Shown here in pieces: positions 1 to 10,900 of a stretch of DNA of 64,000 nucleotides. The notes under the pieces were generated by a model. The model made no database searches. It was not told where the DNA came from and was given only the letters and a program-made list of their open reading frames with translations. Origin of the DNA: Anagrus nilaparvatae. Taxonomy: Eukaryota; Arthropoda; Insecta; Hymenoptera; Mymaridae. The stretch covers positions 20,332,501-20,396,500 of the forward strand of contig JAKSXM010000272.1 in NCBI GenBank assembly GCA_022575985.1, written 5' to 3'. A program made the position numbers and the translations under genes. The stretch's first letter is position 1; every line of letters starts with the position of its first letter.

Positions 1-1430
1 ATAAGCTGATAACGATATTATTTTGCTTTCAAAAAGCCACTCAATACATAATCAGAAAATTACTTAATTAACAAATGAGTGTGAATGGAAAGGATTAATA
101 ATAAAACTGATAATACGCTTAAATTTTGTTTTATTTAAATAATTTATTTTTGTTAAATCCAGCACACCTTTTAATTAAAAATTTTATCTATAAATTTTAT
201 TTTTTTTAATTTTAAAATTTTATTTTACAGTAAAATAAATAAAATTATTTTTTTTATTACTCATCAAATTTTTTATTTACATAGTTACATTTATTTTAAA
301 ACTTTATTTGATTAGGTATAAATGAAGTTTTTCATGACCTTAATAAAATTTAATTTTTTTTATCAATTTATTATGTTTGATTTAGAAGATAAAAAAAATT
401 CTATTATTTTTCTATTTTATAAATTATTAAGCAATAATTAAAATTTATATCCATGTGAGTAAATATGTATAGATTTTTTTATTTGATTGATAAAAATTTT
501 TCATGAGTTAATCGACTAAAAAAATATGTCCTTTTTTTATTTATCTTAAACAAATATCTAAAAATAATAAAAATTTTTTACTACATATTTATTCACAGAC
601 AAAAAAAATATTTTTTTTTTATTTGATTATCTTAAAAAAATATTTATTTTTTAAATAAAATATGGGATTGTAGATATATTTTACTGGTTTAAATTGGATT
701 TTATTAAGATAATGGGCTTTTTACTTTTTTTTTTTGATGTAAGTATGTATTTGCTTTATTATGAAATTGGTCATTTGGTTTTTTTTTTTTTTTTTGAACC
801 TCTCATTATTTTGTTCTTCATTGGTTTTCTATGTAGTAAGCCTGTGCTGCTCAAATCCTTAGGAGAGAATAATTATATTTTCAAGAATTTTATACTCTTT
901 TTCTTTTTATTGTATTTGGTAAATAATTGAAGACTGGTTTGATCCTACAGCGTTTTTCAGATTTGAGTTGATAAGCAGAAAAAGGTAAGATATATTTTAT
1001 TTAAAATTAGGTAAAATTTTCTGAATAAAATAAAAATAAATTTCTGTAATAAAATGATGGGCCTAATTAAAGAAATTAGAGGTGTACAGCTACGACCGGT
1101 ACCCACTCTTATAACACGTAAATACTGTACTTAACTCATTAACGCCGGGGCGGAGAGTTTTGTTAATGAGCAAAAATAAATATATTCCCTTATATAGATA
1201 AGTAGCTAAAAAGTTCATCCTTATAGTAAAATTTAACGCTTTTCCAGAATCTGAAATTATTTTTCACCTGCAACCCTCTAATAAATATATCTTAAAAACG
1301 GGGGTGAAAGGGGTAGGTCAGGCATTATTAGGAAATGTTTGGAAAAATCAATGAAAAAAGTATCCAATTTTATTGAAAAACGTTTGAAAATAATATTTTT
1401 TATGTAAATTTAAGTAAACTTCGCATACAT
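1..1430. other. AT-rich intergenic DNA, no gene seen
   Basis: Long A and T runs with scattered stops in all frames. The only ORF of note (694-930) is a poly-T-driven run of Phe/Leu/Ile and is not credible as a gene. A short less AT-rich patch at about 1080-1160 shows no recognisable element. Confidence 0.6.
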
Positions 1431-1715
1431 TCATTTTGGCCCTATTTACAACCCTTAAAAGGTGAATAGGGTTGGTACTCCAGTCAAAATATGGGTTTGG
1501 TTGTATTATCACTGGCGAACACCAGATTTGCTCTACTATAGGTTTTTTGGCTCGCTGAATACGAAAATCGGGATCATTTGGCAGAGAAATTGAGGTTTTG
1601 CCCTTAAATTTGCAAAAACTACCCCCAAAAAGAGGGTTTTTATATATTTGCACTTTGAGCGCTCAGATTTGCACCATACAGGTTTTTTGGGTCGCTGATC
1701 AAGAATTTTGACTTC
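1430..1715. repeat. Modular dispersed repeat, GGGTCGCTGATC family (copy 1)
   Basis: Two imperfect modules of roughly 140 bp. Each has GGTTTTTTGGSTCGCTGA, an ACGAAAATCGG or AAGAATTTTGA segment, then CCCTTAAATTTGCAAAAAC and a short hairpin of Cs and Gs. The same modules occur at 22728-23245 and 30821-31293, so this is a dispersed repeat. The minus ORF at 1348-1653 lies across it and is rejected. Confidence 0.75.
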
Positions 1716-1719
1716 GAAA

Positions 1720-3255
1720 AAAATTATTACATAAACTTTTGAATCAATTAATAAAAAATTAATATTTTAATAAAAAAAATTTAATTAAGTTTGGGATGTT
1801 ATAAAAGGAAAATAAATTTTTAGTAATTCAAAAAGTATTTCCTATTTACTGATACATTTTACACAATATTTAAGGCTCACGAAGAAATATTATAAATGAG
1901 ATATTACTTTAATGAAAAAATTTATATTTTTGCACATGAACGAGTTAAAATGTTAGTTTGTGAACTGTGAATAATTTCTTTTATGAAATTAAATAAAATA
2001 TACATTTGTTCAGAATAACTAATTACTAAATTTTAGAAGGTCAGGAAAAAAGAGATATACCTACTGTTTTTTTAATAAACCTGAGTTTTCATATTTTATA
2101 AAAAAAAAAAAAATTGGGAGTAAATACGAATGATTATCAAAATATTTTTATTTTTTATCTTATTTTGGGATCCAGGAATTTTAATTTATGAACTATATGT
2201 GGACTACATTTTGTGAAATCGTTTTCTAAAAAATTATATTTACTTTACTGAGGAATTTTTGATTAATGAGCATTCTGATAAAATGTAAAATTAGAATGAC
2301 ATACTGATGTGAACAATGTTGGTAATTTAAAATTGCAAATCTTTGATTATTCCAATAATTTTTTTTCTAAAAAATGTCTTGAATAGCATGCAACTTGTTT
2401 TTTAAAAGGTATTTAAGTCAAGGAAAGGAAAATAGAATAAATAAACAATTTTTATGCTTTAATAAATTTTATTTATTATTTGCATTTGGTTTTAATAGTT
2501 CACATAATTTTTCATTAGTTTCACAAAATTTCAGTATCTTGAAAATTACACATATTTTTGTTTTATGAACAAATATTTTATTAAAAATACATGAGCCTCT
2601 TTTAACAAAAAAAATAAAATAGCATTCCAATTTTAGTTTTTGATGATTTTAATATTTTCACACAAATAAAGAATAAGGTAAGCTACTTATTCTAAATAAG
2701 TAATATATTGTTTTGAAATAAAGAAAGTACATGAATGCTGAATAAAATTAACTAAATTTTAAATAAATAGTTAATTTCCTATACATAGTTTTTTATTTTT
2801 TACATAAAATATTTAATTAAAATTTCAAGACTCAATCATTATTATTTGATACACAATAATTTACAAATTTGGTTCAGTTTAAATTTTATAAATACAAATT
2901 ATAAAAATTAATTTTTTATAAATATATAAAAACTAGAATGTTAATATTGATTTCTTAATATCAATAAAACTGAACCATTTAACGTGTATTTTTAAAATAC
3001 ATAAATAATTACTTATTTTTAACTGTTACTTAAAATTAAATTTATTGTATTTTGATTACAAAATTTACAAAAATAAGTGATTCTTTGTTATTTTGTACAA
3101 TAGTTTACAAAACTTTTTTTACGCAGTATTTTATCAATAAGTTAATTAGATATATTAAATAGAATTCTATAGAATTAATGTTTTTCAGTATTTTTAATGA
3201 CAACTCTTTTTGATATTTTTGTAAGGTAATTAAAGTATTTAAGTTTTTGGTTTTA
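1720..3255. other. AT-rich stretch without a recognisable gene
   Basis: Dominated by A/T homopolymers and short direct repeats. No ORF, splice-bounded exon, hairpin element or RNA gene could be supported on either strand. Confidence 0.55.
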
Positions 3256-3258
3256 TAA

Positions 3259-4395
3259 ATTATAGTTTTAATCGTATTTAATTTACTGTTTCAATCCTAC
3301 TATTTCGTGTTAAGCCTTTCGCGCATCACTTTCTTTTGTATTCTTTTTATTCTAGTAGCTGCAGCGGACATACTCCTCGATCCCATAAATAGGGTTGAGT
3401 CGCAGTTTGAAATATGGAAAGATACGGTAAACGTAGTTAGATATATAATTAATAAAAACAAACATCTAATAAATTTCAAAGATTTGGATGGATTTCTTAA
3501 GGCGTTGATAGATGATTTTAAGACTGAAAGAAAAGTATCCGAAACAGTACTATATGAACCTGAAAGAGCCGTCATCGCCCTCGAGCGAAGATGTTATGAC
3601 CCAGATTCTCTGGGGATTCCGTACTCAGAGATGTTTCTGGCACGTTATGAGCTTTTTGGCTTGTACAAAGAGAAAATTAACCTACGCCATACATTTAAAA
3701 CCGCATACTAGTGCAAATATTTTAATATTGAATAAAGCCTTTATTTTAGGAAGGAATTGATATCCGCGAGTAATTAACAAGTCATCGATAACACCACGCG
3801 TTAACAGACTTCCTACTACGGTTGATATTAAGATGTGGAATTTTGTGGAAATTGAAACAATTATGCTAGTTGATGATTTTATTCAAATATCAACTCTGAT
3901 AATGAATACAGTAGTAATCTTGGTCATACTGTTATGACACCTATTTCAAGAGTAAGTTTTACAGATGATGGAATAAGCAACGTCAGTAAAGAATATGGAG
4001 GTGAAAAACATGAAATAATTAAAAAGTTGAATATAGCATCTTGCAAGAAAGCACATCAATTAGAATCAGTGGCAAGATGGTTTGATCCAAACTATGCTGC
4101 AGCCATGTTAGTTAGAGGTCTTTATGCCTAAAAGACATCGAATAAGGAACCTAGTTCCCAATCATTTATGATAACTAACAAACAATTAAAAAAATATAAA
4201 AAAATGGCTAATTTTGATAAATCGAAAACAATAAAGATATTGTCATTTGCAGATGGAATTAATGCCGATGATGTTATTGCACAAGCCATATATACTGCAG
4301 CTGATAATATGGCAAAAGAAAGAGTGAAAGATTTGGAAAATAAGAAAAAAGCTGAAATAAGTGCCAATATAAAAGCCGCTACAACAAAGTTGTAA
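3259..4395 (+). pseudogene. Eroded virus-like gene with N-terminal membrane segment, function unknown
   Basis: I do not recognise the family. An open frame runs from 3259 to 3711 without an ATG (first alternative start GTG at 3307). Its N-terminal 35 or so codons are strongly hydrophobic (core TFFCILFILVAAADILL), like a signal anchor. Around 3700 the coherent reading moves to another frame, meets TGA at 3758-3760, and continues to the TTTT run near 3875. There one base appears lost and reading moves to the frame of the ORF at 3934-4131. That ORF ends at TAA 4129-4131, but the same frame stays open to 4395 (Lys-rich, Ala-rich helical C-terminus). Together this suggests one gene of about 375 codons with two frameshifts and two nonsense codons. 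Joining the pieces is my inference. The alternative is several small unrelated ORFs. A virus-like origin is inferred from context only. Confidence 0.5.
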
Positions 4396-4582
4396 ATGCT
4401 GGCACTAGTGAGCAAAAGAGTGGGGATTGATTAATTTAGTTTTATATTTAAAATATTTACTTAGATTTTAAGTTTATTATATTTTTAAGGGTGATGGGTG
4501 GGAGAAAGACTACATAACCTTCTAAATTTTTAAAAATTCTGTAATTATTCATAACTCCATTATTATGATGGTGGTTAAATTT

Positions 4583-4718
4583 TATGTCAGTAAGCCTTGA
4601 GATAATTTTAAAAATTTGTTGGTATAGCACACCAGAAGTAAGCCAAAAGATTACGGGATTGTTTACTACTAGATTCTCTACAATTCGACTACATCGTCGA
4701 TGCTTTGCTATATTAAAC
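4583..4718 (+). pseudogene. Short coherent coding remnant, unknown
   Basis: An ATG-started frame of about 44 codons ends in TAG just upstream of the next ORF. Its residue mix (ICWYSTPEV, then Arg-rich RLHRRC) looks like normal protein rather than AT-driven noise. It is too short to assign and is probably part of the same eroded plus-strand block. Confidence 0.3.
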
Positions 4719-4731
4719 TAGAGTCAAAATT

Positions 4732-5067
4732 GTGATTTTAGTGCTAAATCGTATATTTGGAGATCCATTCACTGTCTCATCTAAACATAATGATGAATTA
4801 GACGGTCGAATCAGTTTTGGTATCACAGTAACAGAACCTATATTATCCATAATACCTTTATTTATTTTCCTAAATCCAATTACTATATACCTTTATCAGA
4901 TCGAAAATTATTCTGAATTAAATTATATTGCTAGTAATACATTGAATTATGATAATCATTCTTTAATATTCTATTATGCTTTTGGGCTTATACTAAGGGA
5001 AATAAAATTTCAGAATTTAAAAATTTTTATGTCTGATAAAATTACAGCTTATGTGACAAAAAAATAA
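4732..5067 (+). pseudogene. Putative virus-like ORF fragment, 111 codons
   Basis: The frame opens at GTG 4732 with no ATG near the start and closes at TAA 5065-5067. The middle is hydrophobic (about residues 35-55, PILSIIPLFIFLNPITIYL), perhaps a membrane segment, and the C-terminus is Lys-rich. It lies in line with the other plus-strand remnants. I recognise no domain. Lack of an ATG suggests N-terminal loss or decay. Confidence 0.35.
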
Positions 5068-5378
5068 AGAAACATGAAACATTTAGGTGATTTGACTTTG
5101 TAAAAGAATACTAAAGATGGTTTCTTTGTAAAAATATAATTAAAATTTTTTTTTTCCATTTATCTGAAATATAAAATAATGTTCAACTATAAACGAATCT
5201 TAAATAATTAATAATACATCCATAAAATAAATATTAAATAAAAACACGATCGTGTAAAGTAAGCGAGCCAATAAAGTATGTGAAGAAATCTTACTGTATA
5301 TATATTTGCTTGGCAAACTTGTTGCTGCAGAGTAAGTGGTTTTAATATCAAAAGTATTACAAACTATCTTAGTATTTT

Positions 5379-5500
5379 AACTTGTAGCAACGAATCCCTC
5401 TAACGGGTTGCACTTGGATGTACAATTAGCATACCTTACAGATAATATTTCAGTAGACGAATCTGCTAGCCCGAAAATGCCCGAAAATAGTGATTGTATT
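5379..5500 (+). pseudogene. Coding remnant, about 40 codons
   Basis: An open frame between TAA stops with no internal ATG start. It contains SNGLHLDVQLAYLTDN, a composition typical of folded protein and unlike the flanks. It sits directly upstream of the array-parent fragment at 5494 and may be an earlier piece of the same gene. Confidence 0.3.
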
Positions 5501-6213
5501 TAAAGATTTATGTATTTAAAAAGGGTTTCTTGCAAATATATGATAGAAAATATAAGAATATATTGAGTGGCCAAACAAATATTCCATTTTTAATTATTGC
5601 TGCCAGACTAAAGAACAAAAAAATTGAAGTTTTTAGTACAACCAGATTATTATTAGAAAATAAACTTTATGACTTCCATTTTCTGGATGGAATTAAGAAA
5701 TGGCTTCAAAATTGAACAGTATAACATCGATGGCATTTACTTGCCTCTTCCTAGACATAATAAATCTCTTTTGTGGAATAATTCGACATATTTTAACGGA
5801 GCAGTTCGAACGTATAAGATAAATACTACCATTACTTTGACTAATGAAGCTGCTCGTATCCGATTATCTCGGTGTGTACAACATTCAAAGCTAAGTCAAC
5901 CAAACACTGTGACAATAAGGACTTTTACAACATGCTGCCAAGATATAATTTTGCTCAGTATCCACATGGACTAAACGTTGCACCTGGTTTGGTCCCTATC
6001 TATAACGTTGGCGATCATGAGAAAGCCTGGACACACGTACTTTGGAGCATTAGACGTCCTGGTCCAATTCCAAAAAATTACATATACTTGTGGTTCTCAT
6101 ACCGGAATAATACAAATGCTGAAAATCCTGATTCAACTATATATTTCTACTCTACACTACGAGCATTCTATGGATTGTGCATACGGCCCTTGAATGACTA
6201 TCCAATCATTTAA
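5494..6213 (+). pseudogene. Probable parent of the tandem-array fragment; eroded structural-type gene
   Basis: Three overlapping readings line up into about 240 codons: 5494-5715 (TTG or internal start, ends WLQN then TGA), then the +1 frame to about 5870 (YLPLPRHNKSLLWNN, TITLTNEAARI), then back to the first frame to 6213 (PHGLNVAPGLVPIYNVGDH, aromatic-rich beta-type C-terminus, TAA). The two shifts cancel. The first half, about 5520-5815, is the sequence repeated about 13 times at 7818-11975. The first frame break at the TGA is shared by every array copy, so it predates the expansion. The beta-rich, aromatic composition would suit a viral capsid-type protein, but no family is recognised. 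Confidence 0.5.
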
Positions 6214-6301
6214 ATGAATAATCCCCTGTTACACCAGTATTAAACATCATTAGCAAACAATAACGAGATTGAGTACGACGCCCACTATTATATACACGCA
6301 A

Positions 6302-7009
6302 ATGATAACGAACGCTGATTTTACATATTTCCATACAGACGTGCAAACGTTGATAGCTTTAATTATTCAATCTCCAAAAGCTAGAATGATACGCTGGTTA
6401 TCGGATTATCTAGCAACTGCTGGGCTATTTTTTAATGATATAGATTCACCGCAACGGAATATACCTGTTATAAAACCAGAAACGCCTGATGAGCAGGTAG
6501 GCCAAGGTGCTTCTAAAAAATTTATAATCGTAAACGAGTCATTTAAATATGTTGAAAAATTTAATTGTAAGGGTCACGAATTGGGTTTAAAAATACGCGA
6601 ACCAACGCAAAATTATAACCCCGTAGCATTGTTAGAGGGGGCGATAAATGATATTCATAATTATATACAGAATTTAACAGAAGCTAATGGGTTATGATGG
6701 GTTATAATGGGTTTAACCATCTGCTCCAATGAATTTTTAAGAGGGAGTGCTGGTTTATCCTTTAGACCTGTACAAGATTTAACCGCTGAGGGGTTATTAG
6801 CAGTTAAGCACAAAGTAATGACTGTTTTAGCGCAGTCGAATCGTTTACTATAACTGTTACCATTGTAAACAATATGCGTGGCGAAGTGCGTGTTTGAAAG
6901 TCAGCCCAAAACGATGCTGTAGCTAATAGATTAATGGTTAGTATTACACGTTATTGCACACAGTAAGAAATTGAATATCAATATTCCTAATACAATTAAT
7001 CAAGGGTAG
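6302..7009 (+). pseudogene. Eroded gene, virus-like, with in-frame TGA and frameshifts
   Basis: ATG 6302 opens 131 codons ending at TGA 6695-6697. The same frame continues from there, through ATG 6707, to TAA 6851-6853 (about 50 more coherent codons, including LSFRPVQDLTAEGLLAVK). The premature TGA lies in a triplicated ten-base motif (TGGGTTATRA), suggesting replication slippage. Another frame then carries beta-type sequence (ESFTITVTIVNNMRGEVRV, a TGA, and more) to about 6990. The last piece ends at TAG 7007-7009 with 16 residues that match a remnant ending at 13931. An upstream TTG at 6269 would extend the ORF by 11 codons. Function unknown. Confidence 0.5.
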
Positions 7010-7014
7010 TTTTG

Positions 7015-7110
7015 AAATTTTTAATTCAACAAGATTATTATTAGAAAATATACTTTAAGACCACCATTTTCTGCATGGAATGAAGGTGTTCCAGAAACGT
7101 ATTTTTAATA
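7015..7110 (+). repeat. Isolated degenerate copy of the array unit
   Basis: Contains a TTCAACAAGATTATTATTAG segment, GAAAATATACTTTAAGAC and ATTTTCTGCATGGAATG, the core of the 7818-11975 repeat unit, with several changes. It lies outside the main array, directly after the 6302-7009 pseudogene. Confidence 0.65.
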
Positions 7111-7133
7111 GAAATTATTAATAATAATTATAA

Positions 7134-7310
7134 AATATTATTTTGTTGTCCAATTTGTATGCAGTAGTAAGGTGTAAAAATTATTGTTTATATAATTACT
7201 ATCAGGGTTGTAAATTTTCTATCGGGATAGTAAATTGAAAAGTATTTACTCAAACAAAAATTTTTACAGTGTACTTCTGCATATAAATTGGCAAACAAAA
7301 TAATATTTTA
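7134..7310. mobile_element. Small hairpin MITE-like element
   Basis: Arms of about 52 bp are inverted: TAAAATATTATTTTGTTG at the left and CAAACAAAATAATATTTTA at the right, with an AT-rich loop. TA at the borders would fit a TA target site. It appears to have inserted into the virus-like block. The final A of its right arm is also the A of the ATG at 7310. Confidence 0.6.
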
Positions 7311-7480
7311 TGAGTCCGAACACGGATTTTAGCCGATCCAGACATATCACTGAATCCATGTGTAATGGTAGGTTTGAGGAAGTGGATGCCTTTATTCGAT
7401 TAAAGTACGATTCAAACATTTTTTGTTGGTTGACATATTATGACATGTATTTATCTTTCTATCCTTTTCTCATTTATTAA
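7310..7480 (+). CDS. Small intact ORF, 56 aa, first copy of a tandem duplication
   Basis: ATG to TAA with a clearly protein-like sequence: SRSRHITESM near the start, GRFEEVDAFIRLKYDS in the middle, and an aromatic C-terminus ending FYPFLIY. The next 167 bp repeat it with many changes while keeping the frame and stop. I do not recognise the family. The start codon overlaps the end of a hairpin element, so the true N-terminus may have been lost and this may be only the C-terminal end of a larger gene. Confidence 0.4.
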   Translation: MSPNTDFSRSRHITESMCNGRFEEVDAFIRLKYDSNIFCWLTYYDMYLSFYPFLIY

Positions 7481-7501
7481 TTTCACGTTCTTTTAAATAT
7501 C

Positions 7502-7668
7502 TTCCAGGTATATCATTGAATCCATGCGCAATGGTAGGTTTGAAGAAGCGGATGCCTACATTCGATTAAAGTACGATTCAACCATTTTCTGTTGGTTGAC
7601 TTATTATGACTTGTATTTATCTTTCTATCCTTTTCTCATTTATTAATTTCATGTTCTTTTAAATATCA
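7502..7668 (+). pseudogene. Second copy of the 7310-7480 C-terminal module
   Basis: A tandem copy of 7334-7501. Its frame stays open from 7497 to TAA 7644-7646, and differences from copy 1 often keep similar residues (Tyr/Phe, Asn/Thr, Leu/Met). The only in-frame ATG is internal, so it is an N-terminally lacking copy. Confidence 0.55.
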
Positions 7669-7671
7669 AGA

Positions 7672-7970
7672 TACGAAGTTACGACGATACTTGTAGACGA
7701 TGATAATAGGATCAAATCTACCCCTACCAGTAGTGATCCTAAGCAAGCACTTATAAGAGCCGAACACAATACCTTTACTACACAACAAAGAGGAAAAAAT
7801 ATACATATTATCCGTACGGCGATGGCATTTACTTGCTTCTTCCTAAACATAATAAATCTCTTTTGTGGAATAAATCGTCATATTTTAACGGAAGAACATA
7901 AAGTTTCCAACAATGAACATGTAGCACAAATCTTTGAAAAGGGTTTTTTGCACATATATGATAGAAAATA
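7672..7970 (+). pseudogene. Coding remnant leading into the array
   Basis: An open frame without ATG begins RYEVTTILVDDDNRIKSTP and includes QALIRAEHNTFTTQQRGKN, then runs into the first array unit (EHVAQIFEKGFLHIYDRK) and stops. The sequence up to about 7818 is unique and protein-like. The minus-strand ORF at 7659-7850 is its shadow. Function unknown. Confidence 0.4.
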
Positions 7971-10900
7971 GAAGAATGTAATGAGTGTCCAAAGAAATAT
8001 TTTATTTTTAATTATATAGCCAGGCTAAAGAACAAAAAAATTGAAGTTTTTAGTTCAACCAGATTATTATTAGAAAATAAACTTTATGACCCCCATTTTC
8101 TGGCTGCAATTAGGAAATGGCTTCAAAATTGAACAGTACAACAACGACGGAATTTTTTTGCCTCTTCCTAAACATAATAAATCTCTTGTGTGGAATAATT
8201 CGTCATATTTTAACGGAGGAACATAAAGTTTTCAACTATGAAAATGTAGCATAAATCTTTAAAAAGGGTTTTTGCACATATATGATAGAAAATAGAAGAA
8301 TGTAATGAGTGTCCAAAGAAATATTTTATTTTTAATTATATAGCCAGGCTAAAGAACAAAAAAATTGAAGTTTTTAGTTCAACCAGATTATTATTAGAAA
8401 ATAAACTTTATGACTTCCATTTTCTGGATGGAATTAAGAAATGGCTTCAAAATTGAACAGTATAACATCAACGGAATTTACTTGCCTCTTCCTAAACATA
8501 ATAAATCTCTTGTGTGGAATAATTCGTCATATTTTAACGGAGGAACATAAAGTTTTCAACTATGAAAATGTAGCATAAATCTTTAAAAAGGGTTTCTTTG
8601 CCACTAGACTAAAGAACAAAAAAATTGAAGTTTTTCGTTCAACCAGATTATTATTAGAAAATAAACTTTATGACCCCCATTTTCTGGCTGCAATTAGGAA
8701 ATGGCTTCAAAATTGAACAGTACAACAACGACGGAATTTTTTTGCCTCTTCCTAAACATAATAAATCTCTTGTGTGGAATAATTCGTCATATTTTAACGG
8801 AGGAACATAAAGTTTTCAACTATGAAAATGTAGCATAAATCTTTAAAAAGGGTTTTTTGCACATATATGATAGAAAATAGAAGAATGTAATGAGTGTCCA
8901 AAGAAATATTTTATTTTTAATTATATAACCAGGCTAAAGAACAAAAAAATTGAAGTTTTTAGTTCAACCAGATTATTATTAGAAAATAAACTTTATGACT
9001 TCCATTTTCTGGATGGAATTAAGAAATGGCTTCAAAATTGAACAGTATAACATCAACGGAATTTACTTGCCTCTTCCTAAACATAATAAATCTCTTGTGT
9101 GGAATAATTCGTCATATTTTAACGGAGGAACATAAAGTTTTCAACTATGAAAATGTAGCATAAATCTTTAAAAAGGGTTTCTTTGCCACTAGACTAAAGA
9201 ACAAAAAAATTGAAGTTTTTCGTTCAACCAGATTATTATTAGAAAATAAACTTTATGACCCCCATTTTCTGGCTGCAATTAGGAAATGGCTTCAAAATTG
9301 AACAGTACAACAACGACGGAATATTTTTGCCTCTTCCTAAACATAATAAATCTCTTGTGTGGAATAATTCGTCATATTTTAACGGAGGAACATAAAGTTT
9401 TCAACTATGAAAATGTAGCATAAATCTTTAAAAAGGGTTTTTTGCACATATATGATAGAAAATAGAAGAATGTAATGAGTGTCCAAAGAAATATTTTATT
9501 TTTAATTATATAGCCAGGCTAAAGAACAAAAAAATTGAAGTTTTTAGTTCAACCAGATTATTATTAGAAAATAAACTTTATGACTTCCATTTTCTGGATG
9601 GAATTAAGAAATGGCTTCAAAATTGAACAGTATAACATCGACGGAATTGACTTGCCTCTTCCTAAACATAATAAATCTCTTGTGTGGAATAATTCGTCAT
9701 ATTTTAACGGAGGAACATAAGTTTTCAACTATGAACATGTAGCAGAAATCTTTGAAAAGGGTTTTTTGCAAATATGTGGCCAAAGAAATTTAATTCCATT
9801 TTAAATTTAATTCCATTTTTAATTATTGCCGCCAGACTAAAGAACAAAAAAATTGAAGTTTTTCGTTCAAACAGTTTATTATTAGAAAATAAACATTATG
9901 ACCCCTATTTTCTGGCTGGAATTAGGAAATGGCTTCAAAATTGAACAGTACAACAACGACGGAATTTTTTTGCCTCTTCCTAAACATAATAAATCTCTTG
10001 TGTGGAATAATTCGTCATATTTTAACGGAGGAACATAAGTTTTCAACTATGAACATGTAGCAGAAATCTTTGAAAATGGTTTTTTGCAAATATGTGATAG
10101 AAAATATAAGAATCTGATGAGTGGCCAAAGAAATATTCCATTTTTAATTATTGCCGCCAGACTAATGAACAAAAAAATTGAAGTTTTTCGTTCAAACAGA
10201 TTATTATTAGAAAATATACTTTATGACCCCCATTTTCTGGCTGGAATTAGGAAATGGCTTCAAAATTGAACAGTACAACATCGACGGAATTTTTTTGCCT
10301 CTTCCTAAACATAATAAATCTCTTGTGTGGAATAATTCGTCATATTTTAACGGAGGAACATAAAGTTTTCAACTATGAAAATATAGCATAAATCTTTAAA
10401 AAGGGTTTCTTTGCCACTAGACTAAAGAACAAAAAAATTGAAGTTTTTAGTTTAACCAGATTATTATTAGAAAATAAACTTTATGACCTCCATTTTCTGG
10501 ATGGAATTAAGAAATGGCTTCAAAATTGAACAGTATAACATCGATAGCATTTACTTGCCTCTTCCTAAACATAATAAATCTCTTGTGTGGAATAATTCGG
10601 CATATTTTAACGGAGGAACATAAGTTTTCAACTATGAAAATGTAGCATAAATCTTTAAAAAGGGTTTTTTGCACATATATGATAGAAAATAGAAGAATGT
10701 AATGAGTGTCCAAAGAAATATTTCATTTTTAATTATATAGCCAGGCTAAAGAACAAAAAAATTGAAGTTTTTAGTTCAACCAGATTATTATTAGAAAATA
10801 AACTTTATGACCTCCATTTTCTGGATGGAATTAAGAAATGGCTTCAAAATTGAACAGTATAACATCGATAGCATTTACTTGCCTCTTCCTAAACATAATA

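Noticed and set aside
694..930. 78-codon plus ORF rich in Phe, Leu and Tyr
   Set aside because: Driven by poly-T tracts; no domain, splice site or conserved-looking segment.
3300..3575. Minus-strand ORF opposite the eroded gene at 3259-4395
   Set aside because: Mirror of a better plus-strand reading; the plus frame has the coherent hydrophobic start and downstream continuation.
4128..4415. Hydrophobic minus ORF of 95 codons
   Set aside because: Shadow of the Lys-rich plus-strand frame 4132-4395.
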